From NCBI GenBank assembly GCA_035610835.1, contig CM069441.1, positions 85,042,677 through 85,106,676 of the forward strand: a stretch of DNA of 64,000 nucleotides. Reading direction: 5' to 3'. The first letter of the stretch is position 1, and each line of letters starts with the position of its first letter. The notes below the pieces were generated by a model that did not search any database, had not been told where the DNA came from, and saw only the letters and a program-made list of their open reading frames with translations. Source of the DNA: Ophiura sarsii (taxonomy: Eukaryota > Echinodermata > Ophiuroidea > Amphilepidida > Ophiuridae). Position numbers and translations under genes: made by a program. This document shows, piece by piece, positions 21,615 through 31,927 of this stretch.

Positions 21615-21818
21615 AAGCTGTCCGCGTGGCAGTCTTCTGCAGACGATGGCTCCGTTATATTTCATCACCATAAGTCACCATGAGAAATGCATTAAAATAA
21701 GTACAAACATGCCTAGTATTGGTTCAATAATTCTTGAGATAGACTTTGAAAGTTAGGAAAGGTTTCTGAAAAATCTGTTTTGTATGGTAAAACTATAGTC
21801 GCGTGGAAAGTGTTAACT
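21615..21818. mobile_element. CGCGTGGAAAGTG-family MITE, copy 1
   Basis: Left end CCGCGTGGCAGTCTTCTGCAGACG, degenerate; right end CGCGTGGAAAGTGTTAAC. Interior words ACATGCCTAGTATTGGTTCA and TTGAGATAGACTTTGAAAG are shared with copies at 22819, 25023, 36786 and 37145. Confidence 0.7.
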
Positions 21819-21890
21819 GACCTTTTCTTTACTCTCTTTTCTTCTCAACTTTTCTTTGCATATTTTATCCTGCAACTTGCGCAGACCCAG

Positions 21891-21910
21891 ACGAAATGTA
21901 GTCGACTTCG
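21891..21910 (+). CDS. Microexon of unrecognised Cys-rich gene, module B
   Basis: The counterpart of 20652-20671: ACGAAATGTAGTCGACTTCG followed by GTAAGT. Two acceptors six bases apart (GCGCAG ending 21884 and CCCAG ending 21890) would both keep the frame, the longer form adding Thr-Gln. Joined to 22516 it reads T-K-C-S-R-L-R. Confidence 0.45.
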
Positions 21911-22515
21911 GTAAGTTCTGTCTTAAAGCGATAATATTATGTGATCTTTTTCAAATTTTTACACATATTTTGTTCTCTCTTATAATAAAGTTTGACTATC
22001 GGAAAAGACTTTTCTGAACTCATAAAACTATTTTGGCTCTATTTTCCGTTAAAAACACCCATGACAGCATAATAAGATTACTGGAGAATAATGGAAATCT
22101 GTTTTCAATTAAAGGAATATTTCAACATATTTGTTAGATTTTATAAAGCATAAAGCATTCATAAAGCATTCCGTATAGGGTTGTGTTCACTTGTGTCCAG
22201 TTGCGGTGGTAACCGAAAACACTGTAAATGGCGTTAAAACGGTGTCAAACCATGACATACAGTATTTACAAACGTAAACCACTCAGAAAATAAAAATGTC
22301 CTGGTACCGTATTGCAAAATCTGATTTTGAATTAAGGATACATCAAAGATCAGATTTAATCGTATTATAGTGGTGTGTGTTATTACGGTGTTCTCTTGTT
22401 GACGGTATTCATGTATGACAATAGTGACAATCAAAATTTGTCATCCGCTATTTGTTAATTTTAAATGTACTTATTCTCTAACGGCTCTTCATCCTTTAAT
22501 TTGTACTATTTTTAG

Positions 22516-22696
22516 GAGTTTGTGGACTGGACTTCTATCAGTATGTTGCTATTGGTGCAGATCTTCAAGGCGTGGTTCCTACACCTTCAACCATGGGTCT
22601 TACATAGTAAATAGTGACCTGTATTGTTCAATTGATTTGAATGGAGAGATAGATGTAGATGATCCAAGCTATCCATCAAACTGCTTTGATAACGAG
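22516..22696 (+). CDS. Unrecognised Cys-rich gene, module B main exon
   Basis: From a TTTTTAG acceptor to a GAG|GTAAGT donor, one base plus 60 codons. It encodes SLWTGLLSVCCYWCRSSRRG, then SYTFNHGSYIV, NSDLYCSIDLN, GEIDVDDPSYPSNC. Codon pairs such as AGA/AGG, CGA/CGT, TAT/TAC, GGA/GGG, GTT/GTA, GAT/GAC and CTA/CTG separate it from module A without changing the residue. That pattern supports real coding function. Whether A and B are successive repeats in one protein (phases allow it), alternative exons or two genes cannot be decided here. Confidence 0.5.
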
Positions 22697-22818
22697 GTAA
22701 GTTCAAATAATGTCATAAAAGTCACATGGTTTAGAAATCGTGTTTAGAAATGTATAACTGATCTTTGTTCGTGTCTGATACTATTTCTCCCAAAGAAGTA
22801 ATTAATCTACTCATCATT

Positions 22819-23060
22819 CACTTTCCACGCGGCTATTATTTCTACCATACACCAAACAGAATTTTAGGAAACCTTTCACAATTTTCAAAGTCTATCTCAA
22901 TGATTATTGACCCAATACTAGGCATGTTTGTACTTATTTCAATGCATTTCTCGTGGTAATTTCAAATATGGTAATGAAATTCAATAATTTTGACATTTTT
23001 GAAATATTTTGTGAAATTTTGGAATGTCGTCTGCAGCTGCCTGTCGCGTGGAAAGTGTTA
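22819..23060. mobile_element. CGCGTGGAAAGTG-family MITE, copy 2 (inverted)
   Basis: Clear terminal inverted repeats: CACTTTCCACGCGG at the left and CGCGTGGAAAGTGTTA at the right. The interior is the reverse complement of the copy at 21615. Both insertions lie around module B. Confidence 0.8.
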
Positions 23061-23204
23061 ATAGCCATTTCAAACAGTAGTAAACGAATATCAATATCAT
23101 CAACACCAATGAAACCCAATGGTTTATTATAATCAATAAATGTAATGTTTATCCTGACGATATAAAAACACATGCATGGTATTTATAAGCTTGAACATTA
23201 ACAA

Positions 23205-24405
23205 CATTAGGGTCTCCTTTGCTACGTTTTTAAAATACAAACAGTTACGTAGCTATTTTTTTTGGGGGGGGGGGGGAGGAGGGGTAAAAGTGAATACAGA
23301 CTTCACTCGTAGATCCTTCACTTCAAGCAACATTGTTGTCTCAAAAATAAGTTCTGTCACTTTGAAACACTGAAAAGCAACACCAATATGGATAGTGACT
23401 GACACACATTGTTAGCTTTATCTAAGGCTAAAACAACTATTAACTTACTTCAGTTCTATCTTTTTTTCGCAGCAAAATCAACAAGATGAGGAAGGTGAAC
23501 ACTAAAGATATCCCCCAAAGGATGTGGCTTCAAGAATGACAGTGGACGTCAATGGCGCGGCGATGGCGCATGACATAAGAGACTTTGATAGATCGTACTA
23601 ATGGCTATACTCTGTTTGGCCATCTCGAGACAGTGACGTAACCGCGTATTCTACTAATTGCATCACATAACGCGCACGCATACTCGCGGCGCTGGCGTAC
23701 AAACACGAGCGTTGAAAGGCGGAAGATACACACGCGTGCGTAAAAGCTGCGCCTGTTCAGTTACGTCACTGTCTCGAGATGGCCAAACAGAGTATAGCTA
23801 GAGAGGGACATTGGGTCTCTATAAGCTAAAGAATCTGGGGATGGGGATAATATTTTGTCAATAACCTTATGGGCATTTCGTTGTCATAACTATTTCGTAC
23901 TATATAATATAATATTAATCATAACGAAAGTGCATGCTCAACACGTAGGGAGCCAATAAACACATTTATTATTTGATTTTATATAATGTTTACAGTAGGC
24001 TACTATCTAAAATCAAAATCTTAAATTTGATTACAATATAAATTATAACGAAAGATTCACTTTAGGCTCTCATATCTTTAGATCTACGTAATCAATGTTA
24101 TGTCATAACAACCGTAAAACAACGGATATTTGATTAATTTATTTATAGTACAGTTATCAATTATGCCTTATGGACGATTAATATTAAATCTCATAATTGC
24201 ATGAGACTAAAACACATTGTACCTGAAATTTTCCTAGCGTGTGATGTTTGCCCAATAACTGTGGATAACCAGGCGGGGATACAGCGGTCACTGATGGGAG
24301 GAGTAAGAGGGGCTTTGGGGACGGGCTTTTTTTGTGTTAAATTCGCAAAGAGAGGAAGAGAATTAAAAAGAGGGAAAGGAAAAAGGGGAAGTGGAAGTGG
24401 AAATT
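23205..24405. repeat. Dispersed ~1-kb repeat, copy 2
   Basis: Collinear with 6345-7375 apart from small gaps and an inserted MITE at 23605-23797. The poly-G tract near 23263 matches the one near 6400. Confidence 0.75.
23605..23797. mobile_element. MITE with perfect 38-bp terminal inverted repeats
   Basis: Positions 23605-23642 (CTATACTCTGTTTGGCCATC...) and 23760-23797 are exact reverse complements over 38 bases. The 117-base centre is GC- and CpG-rich (ACGCGCACGC, ACACGCGTGCG), unlike the surroundings. The corresponding place in the other copy of the repeat (near 6720) has no insertion. A TA target site is possible but not certain. The perfect ends suggest recent activity. Confidence 0.9.
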
Positions 24406-25022
24406 TAATCAAATATATCAAAGGAGAGCTTTGCTGAGCATCTCAGAAAGCGGCATAGACATGTTACAACTCAAAAGATTTTAGGGGCTCACCGGGGCCC
24501 CGGACCGTATACGCCGTGGGTCGTTCCGCAGAGATGCCACGGCATTTCTAGGCTATGACCATTGAATCAGTGAAACGAACGTTTTTGGAAAGCTGTCAAG
24601 AAAAGTGAAACGTTACCAACATTTACTTTAATACACTGGATTTGATGTCTCACTGTATCGGTTTGGATTAATAACTACAAGGATTCTCCTCCTGGTCAAC
24701 ACGTGTTGTACGATCCCAATGAAAGTATTAGACTTAGTAAAAATTAAAAAAAATCAAAACGGATCACAAAAGCTTTTTATTTTGTCGTGAAATGTATCAC
24801 ATTTTTTGTAAGCCTGGGCGTCTCCCGGGCATGGGGAGAAATGAAGGTGTCTCCTTTTACAAAGCCTGAAATCAGAAGTGCAATTATTGATGTATAACAA
24901 AGCAGAAATGTGAATTTTGAATTGTTGAGTAATATCGGCAATAACATAATTACAAACCAAGTGGTTTGTAAAACATGATATCGCCGATATTACTATAACT
25001 TATAAGGCTCTTATTAGGCCTA
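24406..25022. other. Intergenic DNA, no gene seen
   Basis: Unrecognised sequence. A near-palindrome occurs around 24930-24995 (ATCGGCAATA...CATGATATCGCCGATAT). Confidence 0.4.
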
Positions 25023-25453
25023 ACACTTTCCACTCAGCAGGTGTCTGCAGACGACATTCCAAAATTTCACAAAATGTTTCAAAAATATTAAATTTAGTTA
25101 CCATATTTTGAATCATCATATGAAATGCATTAAAATAGTACAAATGAAGAGCTTTGTTGCAAAAGGGCTATGGTGCATTTTTTTCTTCAAAAATGAGTTT
25201 GATGTAGAAATGTATAGGTAAAAATCATATGTTTCAAGGAAACAAAGTAATTTCTTTTTCAAAAATACCTACATCTCATTGTAAACAGCCATTGAAATTG
25301 TTGTTTTGTTGCAAAAGGGCCTGTATCCAGAATTAATTCGGGATACAGTCCCTTTTGCAACAAAACAACAACTTCAATGGCTGTTTACAATGAGATGTAG
25401 GTCTTTTTGAAAAAAATGACGTTATTTCCTAGAAACATATGATTGTGACCTAT

Positions 25454-27087
25454 GACTTACTTGACTTACTTACTAGACTTATGGCGGGTGGTATTCCCGA
25501 ACCACGATGCTTCCTTTCCAACATAGCTGTCTTGATTTCTTCTACCTGCAATCCTGTGTCACGCTTCAGTATGTCAATGTAGGTTAGGGCTGGACTACCA
25601 CGCTTTCTCACTCCATGTTTAGGTATCCAGTGTATGAGATTGGAGACCAGCTCATTGGACCCTCTGAAGCAGTGTCCTGCAAATCTAGATCTACGCTCCC
25701 TGATCTTATCCGAGACTTTGGGCATATCCGCGTACAGGTCCTTATTTGTCACATACTGTCTCCAGTTGATGTTGAACACAGTTCTAAGCATTCTACATCC
25801 GTCCAACTGTTTACTAAGCTTTGGGGTGACTGTCCATGACTCACATCCATAGAGGAGGACTGAGTCTACTGTAGCTATGAACAATCTTTCTTTGAGCTTT
25901 CTGGATAGTGATTTGGCCTTCCATAACTGACTGAGTTTGCCACAAGCTCTCCATGCAGCTGCTTTGCGTCTTTTGATGTCCTTTTCAGTACTGTTCATCC
26001 AGCAGGCTCCAAGGTACTTGAAGTCCTCCACTTTGTCAAGGCGCATACCTTCGCTTGTGGTGATTACAGGTACTTGCTTCTGGTTGAAGGACATGTACTT
26101 TGTTTTTGCAGCGTTCATTTTGAGCCCAACTTTACCCACCGAAGTCTCCACTCTTCAGACAATAGTGCAATGTCGTCAGCAAAGTCAAGATCAGTAACTG
26201 TGGTTGGTCCTATTCGTCTGCTGCGTCTTTTTGTTAAGCGGAATCCTAGCTCTTCTTCTTTGCCATCTATGGCCTCTCTTAGGGCGTAGTCGAGAACAAT
26301 GACAAAGAGATATGGAGCCAGGGTGTCACCTTGTAGTACTCCAGCCAGTATTTCAAATTCCTCAGTTTCCCCATCAGGTGATATAACCTTTGCCTTGGTG
26401 TCCTTGTATATTTCTGCAATCGCATTTGTAAGCTGCTCAGGTATACCATAGGCCTTCAGAATTTGCAGCATTCGTCCCCTGTGTATTGTGTCAAACGCCT
26501 TCTTGAAGTCAATAAAGGTTATGATAGCTGGCAGCAGGGATAGCACTGGATCAAAAATGTGAGAGGTCCCATGAAATTTTTCGGGACCCCGTAGGACTTC
26601 AAAAAACAAATTTAAGGGGTCCCTAAAGAAAATGAGAGGTCCCGAAGTATGGGTATTTGAAAATGGACGAAACTGATTTAGGAAAATTAGGGGCCACACT
26701 ATGAGTCGATGACTTATGGTTTGGTTAGTTAGGGGTCGACGGGTATGATCGATGATGAGGACAGTTTTATTGAATTTATATTGTGAGCAAAGGATGGATA
26801 TGTAATTTACAGAATTTCTTAAGGTTTCCATTTCCATACATCGTCAAATGTGAGGGGTCCCCTCAATTTTGATCGGGACCCGCAAGGCTTTCCAATTTGA
26901 AATCTGACGCGTCACTATTCGAAAGTGAGAGGTCTAGGACGCGCAGACGCGTCATAATGCGACCCTTGGCTGGCAGGTTGTTTGATCTAATTCCCTCAAT
27001 AAGTCTTCGGAGGGCAAGAATGTGGCCAACTGTGGTGCGTCCAACTCTAAAGCCATTTTGATTAGCTCTCAGGTGGATGTCAAGCTA
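25454..27087 (-). mobile_element. RTE-like non-LTR retrotransposon, 5'-truncated
   Basis: The minus strand encodes RANQNGFRVGRTTVGHILAL, then (after an inserted element) IITFIDFKKAFDTIHR, LAGVLQGDTLAPYLF, LDFADDIALLSEE (the catalytic FADD box), LKMNAAKTKYM, FKYLGACW, LLYGCESWTV, and RSRFAGHCFR. This is the RT and C-terminal order of RTE-type LINEs. The 3' end has AAGTAAGTCAAGTAAGTC, the short tandem tail of such elements. A 10-base target duplication TGTGACCTAT flanks it (25444-25453 and 27088-27097). The frame breaks near 26115-26150, and no endonuclease domain is present. Confidence 0.85.
26535..26968. mobile_element. hAT-like non-autonomous element inside the LINE
   Basis: It begins CAGGGATAGCACTGG and ends GCATTATG-like in inverse (right end ...GCGACCCTTG). 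It is flanked by a perfect 8-base duplication GCTGGCAG (26527-26534 and 26969-26976), the target length of hAT elements. Internal repeats GTGAGAGGTCCC and TCGGGACCC occur. Removing it restores the LINE order ...NNLPA / IITFIDFKKAF. Confidence 0.8.
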
Positions 27088-27527
27088 TGTGACCTATACA
27101 TTTCTATATACTTATTTTTTTTAAATGATTAAAATAAATGATTTTTTTGTGTTTTATTTTTTCTGTATGTACAAACAGATGGAGTTTTGTTGCAAAAGGG
27201 CCTACATCCAAATTTTCTAAAAATGTAAACATGATTTAAAAAAAATTGAAAACTAGCACATTTGAAATTTATGTCAATTTAAATTAGTATGTAGTGTACC
27301 TCTTTCATAATTCATTCAGTTTTTCAATTGCTCAACTTGAATATTTAGAAACAGTTTTTTGACTTTTTCTCAATAAGAGCCAAAGTGGATGAAGGCCCTT
27401 TTGCAAAGAACCACTTCAAATATGCATAGTATAAATCTTGAGATAGACTTTGAAAGTTGGGAAAGGTTTCTGAAAAATATGTTTTTATATTATGGTAAAA
27501 TAATGGTCACCACGTGGAATTAACAAT

Positions 27528-28021
27528 AAAATCACATTTTTGAAACGTGACGAAATGAAGATAAAATACTCATCTTCACTTGTTTGTTACTATACTATAT
27601 TGCCTGTTGAGGCCTTGGCTGAAATGCCGACGACGATATTCTGGACCGGATTATAGCAATAACTCCTTGATTATAGTGTTAGTGATATTGGGGAAATATA
27701 GACTTGGGAATTTGTTAATACTTCGCCACCGCTGTCAACTACACCGATCGTGGCTGACTGGTTAAGGCATCGGACTGTCAAACAATACTGATCACAAGTT
27801 CACAGCTGTCAGACTTGATCTTCGACGCGTGAGTTCGAAGCCCGGTTCGAAGCTGACCGTGGTCCGAGTTTTGTAGCTGATTGTCACAAATGTATACGTT
27901 GTATATCTGTTTTAAATTCCAATGTTTAAAAACATTGGAATTTTGATTTTGCTATACAAATGCTTACATTTTAAATAAAACTGCCATATATAGAAGAGAA
28001 AATACGGCTTTTTCAATAAAC
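27528..28021. other. MAP10 upstream region with tRNA-like SINE
   Basis: AT-rich DNA containing the tRNA-like sequence at 27742-27850. No protein gene was seen. A short inverted repeat (AATTCCAATGTTT / AAACATTGGAATT) is at about 27914-27943. Confidence 0.45.
27742..27850 (+). repeat. tRNA-derived SINE head
   Basis: A-box-like TGGCTGACTGGTTAAGG and B-box-like GAGTTCGAAGCC, with a long middle that could be a variable arm, as in Ser/Leu-type tRNAs. The stems are poor, so a SINE or tRNA pseudogene is likelier than a functional tRNA. Confidence 0.5.
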
Positions 28022-28288
28022 ATGGCGGATCCCGTGACGCATTTTTTTTTATCGTTCAATCCAGTAATATTGCCACTATTGATTTCGCGTGGTCGCCATC
28101 GTCTGGAGATGCACAGGACTTGTTTTGCGCCCTCTATTATCCCGTCATGCAACACCAGCTGGCGCAAATTCCAAAATGGCGACGCCCATAGAGAAAAGTT
28201 GTCAAATGTTGTTTTCATGGTAACTCACCGTTTTAGGGGTTTTACGGAGAGACTGAATCAGGGAGTTTCCGTTGTGAAGGAGGAGTAG
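28022..28288 (+). other. Possible 88-codon upstream ORF of MAP10
   Basis: ATG in a strong context (AAACATGGCG) opens a frame that stops at 28286-28288, four bases before the first possible MAP10 ATG at 28293. The peptide (MADPVTHFFLSFNP...) has no recognised domain. If the transcript starts upstream of 28022, this uORF would affect MAP10 translation. The true transcription start may lie downstream of it. Confidence 0.3.
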
Positions 28289-28292
28289 TGTC

Positions 28293-30264
28293 ATGTACCC
28301 ATACTGTACACGTCTAGACGATACAGATTATTGTCTTTTTCAGTCCATGCTTCAGCCTACTATACATGCACACAACACAAGACACAACAAGAAAATGGAA
28401 ATGAACGAATCATTAATAAGCTTATTTTCATTAGAAGTGGCTGTAGAGTCGATGCGAATTCACTCATCTTCTATTCCATGTCGATTTCCTGCAGTTGCAT
28501 TCCGCCTTCTTGACTTTCCAACGCTAATTGTGAATCACATTGAGTCGGTAGACGCAGACAAAATTAAGGACTCTGTATTTATAGACCAGGAAATCAACGG
28601 TATTCCTGCTCAGTTGCAAGAGCTGAAAGATCACCGGGGGAACTTTGTGCTCAAAAAAGGGAAATCTTGCATGTTCAAAATGAATATTGATTCTCTACAG
28701 ATGCATTTAAATACCACTCCGTTGTATGTTATGGTTGTTGATACATGGCCGAATGTTCCCAAATTAGTTGCAAATTGTACTGTTTCATTAGAAGAGGTCA
28801 TCAAAAACATCTGTGCAGACATCCAAAAAAGTGGCATAGAGGTACCAGCCGTTCACAGTGTTCGCGGCAGCTACAAACTCAGTAATCTCATGGGACATGA
28901 AATCGGTTGGGTCGTTCTTGGCTTGAGATTGCTAAGCTTGGGGTCAAGTTTAATGGCTCATATTCCACAGACATCACTTGTTATGAGAAAATCAGTCGAG
29001 AACGAACAGGAAAATATTTCTCAAAAAAAAGTGGCACCCACAAGCAATCTTACACAGGGAGACAGCTTACCAAATTATGTAGTGGGTAATCTGGATGAAG
29101 TTGCTGAGAATCAAAAAACAAAATTGACACATGCTTCTTCAATAACCCAACCTCATGTTGAAACAGCAGGACATATGCCATCGAAACACAGCGGAACACA
29201 GACGATTAAAACAAGGAAAACGCGCACGAATATCAACAAATCAGTATTTGATCCATCAATGTATGAAACTCATGTACAGGAGTCGGACTTGATCATAACC
29301 AATACACATTGTCCACCACCGTTGTATTTTAATGCAGACTTGCATGTAAATGATGAAGCTGGTCTACAGCATCCAAATGTACAGCCAGAGCAAATCGAGA
29401 AAAACGACATTATGAATGCAAGTGTCACAAGCTCAGAAACAATGTCAATCTGTTCAATGGAACAGTATACTGAAACCCATTATAAATTCAAATCAGTGGC
29501 CTCTGGAGAAGAACAAAGTACCATGTCAGTTCGAAAAACAAATCGAAAGCAGTCTGGTCACCAAATAAAGTCCTCTCCAAAAACACCTAGAACTTTGAAT
29601 ACAGAAGAGTCCTCACAAGCGCAAGAGTCTATACCACCGTTAAATTTAGCAAATCACCATGAAATGCCCATATTAAGGGCTTTGCTTCAAGAACTCTCTT
29701 TGTTGCATGGGAATGTTTTGCCAGCTGTGCCACCTGTTCGGTCTCAATCCCAGCAACAAGGAGAACTTCATCACACACCCCGGGTAAAAGAAAACGTGCC
29801 GGAAGAACAAGACATTTTGATTTCACAACAACAATCTCCCTACCGGCATAAGCACGAAGATTGCGTTAAGACTCCAAGAGGTGTACCATCTGGAAAGAGC
29901 TGGCTTCGCAAAGAGCCTAAAAAGATGCCAATAAAGATGAAAACAAAATTACATTTCGGTATGACAAACACGCAGAAACTACGGTTGCAAAAGAATAACC
30001 CAGAACTTTTAAAACAGATCCAAGCACAAGAACATACGGTACAGACATATAGAGAAAGAATCGCAGATAAAGTTCAAAAGAAGAAACAAGCCAAAGGTGG
30101 GTTACAGAGAAAAGCAAGACCAAACTCATATATTTCTTCAGAGAACGACCGCCATGTGGAAGACAGTGTTCATTACATTAGAGACCCCAAATCCAAGACA
30201 AGCGGCGAAAAGAAAGAAGCACACATGAAATCGTCGGTAAATACTACAAGCAATGTTTCCTTAA
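28293..30264 (+). CDS. MAP10: MAP10-like microtubule-associated protein, exon 1
   Basis: The N-terminal domain is read from LISLFSLEVAVESMRI through FPAVAFRLLDFPTLIV, KKGKSCMFKMNIDSL, GSYKLSNLMGHEIGWVVLGL to RLLSLGSSLMAHI. This matches microtubule-associated protein 10 (KIAA1383 family), which binds and stabilises microtubules and acts in cytokinesis in vertebrates. The rest of the exon is low-complexity, polar and basic, fitting a microtubule-binding tail (KMKTKLHFGMTNTQKLRLQ, RIADKVQKKKQAKG). The first ATG is at 28293, but the ATG at 28395 (AAGAAAATGG, MEMNESLIS) has the better context and lies just before the conserved domain; I prefer it. A donor GTAAGT follows 30264, leaving phase 1. Without splicing the frame runs to a stop at 30338. 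With exons 2 and 3 the protein would be about 960-994 residues, close to the human 905. Confidence 0.85.
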
Positions 30265-30284
30265 GTAAGTGTAACACTGAAAAT

Positions 30285-30790
30285 TGTAAAGATTGTAACT
30301 ACTTTACAGAGTGCTTTTTAGATGGATTTGAAAAATAAAGGTAAAATATTTTAAAGCCAATATGCATGGAATGCATTGCACCCAACAGGGCTCTTTTTTT
30401 TTTTATGGCACCCAATTTCAAGGCCATTGAACAAATTTACATGTATGATGGGGCACTACGGCCAACAAATGGTAAAGAATACCTTGAAAGTTAACAAAGG
30501 TCTAGAGCACAAAGGCAAAATCTCAAAAGGTCACTCACAGCAATTATCTCGATGGCCTTGGTGAAATTTAAGCCCTGGCACCCAATAATAAATAGTTTTA
30601 ACAGTTTGTCAAACATTTTATAAAACCCAGTATTATACTGGGTATTATAAAACGTTGACAAACTGTTTAAAAAACAATTTATTATTGGTTGCAAATTGCA
30701 ATGCTTTCCATGTATATTGGCTTGACTTTAACATTTATTTTTCCAATCCATCTAAAAACCACTCGATAAAGTATTTACAAACTTTACAAT
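30285..30790. repeat. Fold-back duplication of the MAP10 exon 1 end
   Basis: The sequence at 30700-30790 is an inverted, diverged copy of about 30285-30380, including the region coding the unspliced C-terminal tail (CTTTTTAGATGGATTTGAAAA). The centre (30595-30680) is a strong palindrome around CCCAGTATTATACTGGG with ACAGTTTGTCAA arms. It lies directly after the exon 1 donor, inside intron 1. Confidence 0.7.
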
Positions 30791-30839
30791 TTTGTTTAAT
30801 TTTCTTATTACATACATGTGTGTTAGTTTGATAGGCCTG

Positions 30840-30990
30840 ACGGGGAAGTCCTCTTTTAGTCTATACACTGGTGCGTTCGATATTTAAGCGGAAGGTCCCG
30901 GGTTCAATTCCTGGCTGGTGCTCCGAAATGTTGCTGGTATAATATTATCTCAGTGTGCCTTGCTTGGGGGGGGGGGGGGGAAGAAACCCC
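30840..30990 (+). repeat. tRNA-like 3' half and poly-G run
   Basis: GGTCCCGGGTTCAATTCCTGG resembles the T-arm/B-box region of a tRNA; the 5' half is not convincing. A run of about 14 G follows at 30966. Probably a SINE fragment in MAP10 intron 1. Confidence 0.4.
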
Positions 30991-31140
30991 TACAAAATGT
31001 ATAATACATGTAGGCACATCCAATAACATTAGTCTTTAAAAGACTAAATTGTTGTTTTTCTCATTGGTTGAATTCTATATTTATGAAACAGAATTGGGTT
31101 TGATTGATTTTTGTAATCTGTTCTTCATTGTTTTATATAG

Positions 31141-31332
31141 GAATAGATGTGCAAGATGTCAGTACTGACTTAAATGAACAAACACAAGCAAAGAAGAGAA
31201 AACCGGTTCCTACTCCTAGAACTGCAAAAGGAGCCACCTTCAAATGGAGTGATATGGACAGAACACAACAATCAATTGAATGCTCTCAGTCAGAAGCAAC
31301 AGAAAATGATGGAAATGATCTGCAAGTTAAAG
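31141..31332 (+). CDS. MAP10: MAP10-like gene, exon 2
   Basis: Acceptor TTATATAG and donor GTATAA enclose 192 bases in phase 1-1. Two bases complete an Arg codon with the last base of exon 1, then IDVQDVSTDLNEQTQAKKRK, PVPTPRTAKGATFKWSDMDR follow. This is a polar, proline- and lysine-containing linker with no domain of its own. The match of phases on both sides with exons 1 and 3, and no stop in frame, support it as coding. The donor is weaker than those of the neighbours. Confidence 0.75.
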
Positions 31333-31412
31333 GTATAAAATAATATACATAATGTACATGTATAGCAAAACCTGTCTGCGTCTATTTACCCCATTGCCCA
31401 ACTTTGGTATTT

Positions 31413-31927
31413 GAAGAGGTATTTTGCAAAAGGGCCTACATTTTTTTGAGAAAAAGTCAAAAAACTGTTTCTAATTATTCAAGTTGAGCAATTGAAAAAC
31501 TGAATGGATTATAAAAGAGGTACAACACATACTAACTTAAATTGGAATAAATTTCAAATGTGCTAGTTTTTAATATTTTTTAAATCTTGTTTAATTTTTT
31601 TGAAAATTTGGATGTATATTGTAAGCCCTTTTGAAACAAAACTCCATCTGTTTGTACATTAGAGAAAATACCACACCAAACAAATCATTTATTTTAATCA
31701 TTTTTCAAAAATGAGTTTGATAATGATATAGAAATGTATAGGGCACAATCATATGTTTCAAGGAAACAAAGTCATATTTTTCAAAAAGACATACATGTAC
31801 ATCTCATTGTATACAGCCATTGGAGTTGTTGTTTTGTTGCAAAAGGGCTTGTATCCATAATTCAATTCTATATCAAACTCATTTTTGAAAAAAAATGCAC
31901 CATAGCCCTTTTGCAACAAAGCTCTTC
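31413..31927. mobile_element. TTGCAAAAGGGC fold-back element, copy 2
   Basis: The termini GAAGAGGTATTTTGCAAAAG and TTGCAACAAAGCTCTTC, with internal inverted copies, match the element split at 25146-27412. It is about 515 bases, non-coding, in MAP10 intron 2. It supplies the undisrupted reference for the nested copy. Confidence 0.75.

Larger units (their letters stand above)
25146..27412. mobile_element. TTGCAAAAGGGC fold-back element, copy 1, split by a LINE
   Basis: The ends carry AAGAGCTTTGTTGCAAAAGG and GGCCCTTTTGCAAAGAACC, with further internal inverted TTGCAAAAGGGC motifs near 25310 and 25355 that make large hairpins. A copy of the same family without the LINE is at 31413-31927 in intron 2 of the MAP10 gene. 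The LINE insertion at 25454-27087 interrupts it. Confidence 0.75.
25023..27527. mobile_element. CGCGTGGAAAGTG-family MITE, copy 3, split by nested insertions
   Basis: The left half (25023-25145: AACACTTTCCACTC, CAGGTGTCTGCAGACGACAT) and the right half (27413-27527: TTGAGATAGACTTTGAAAG, ending in ACCACGTGGAATTAAC) together match the intact copies. About 2.27 kb of other elements lie between them. This is the outermost shell of a four-level nest. Confidence 0.75.
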
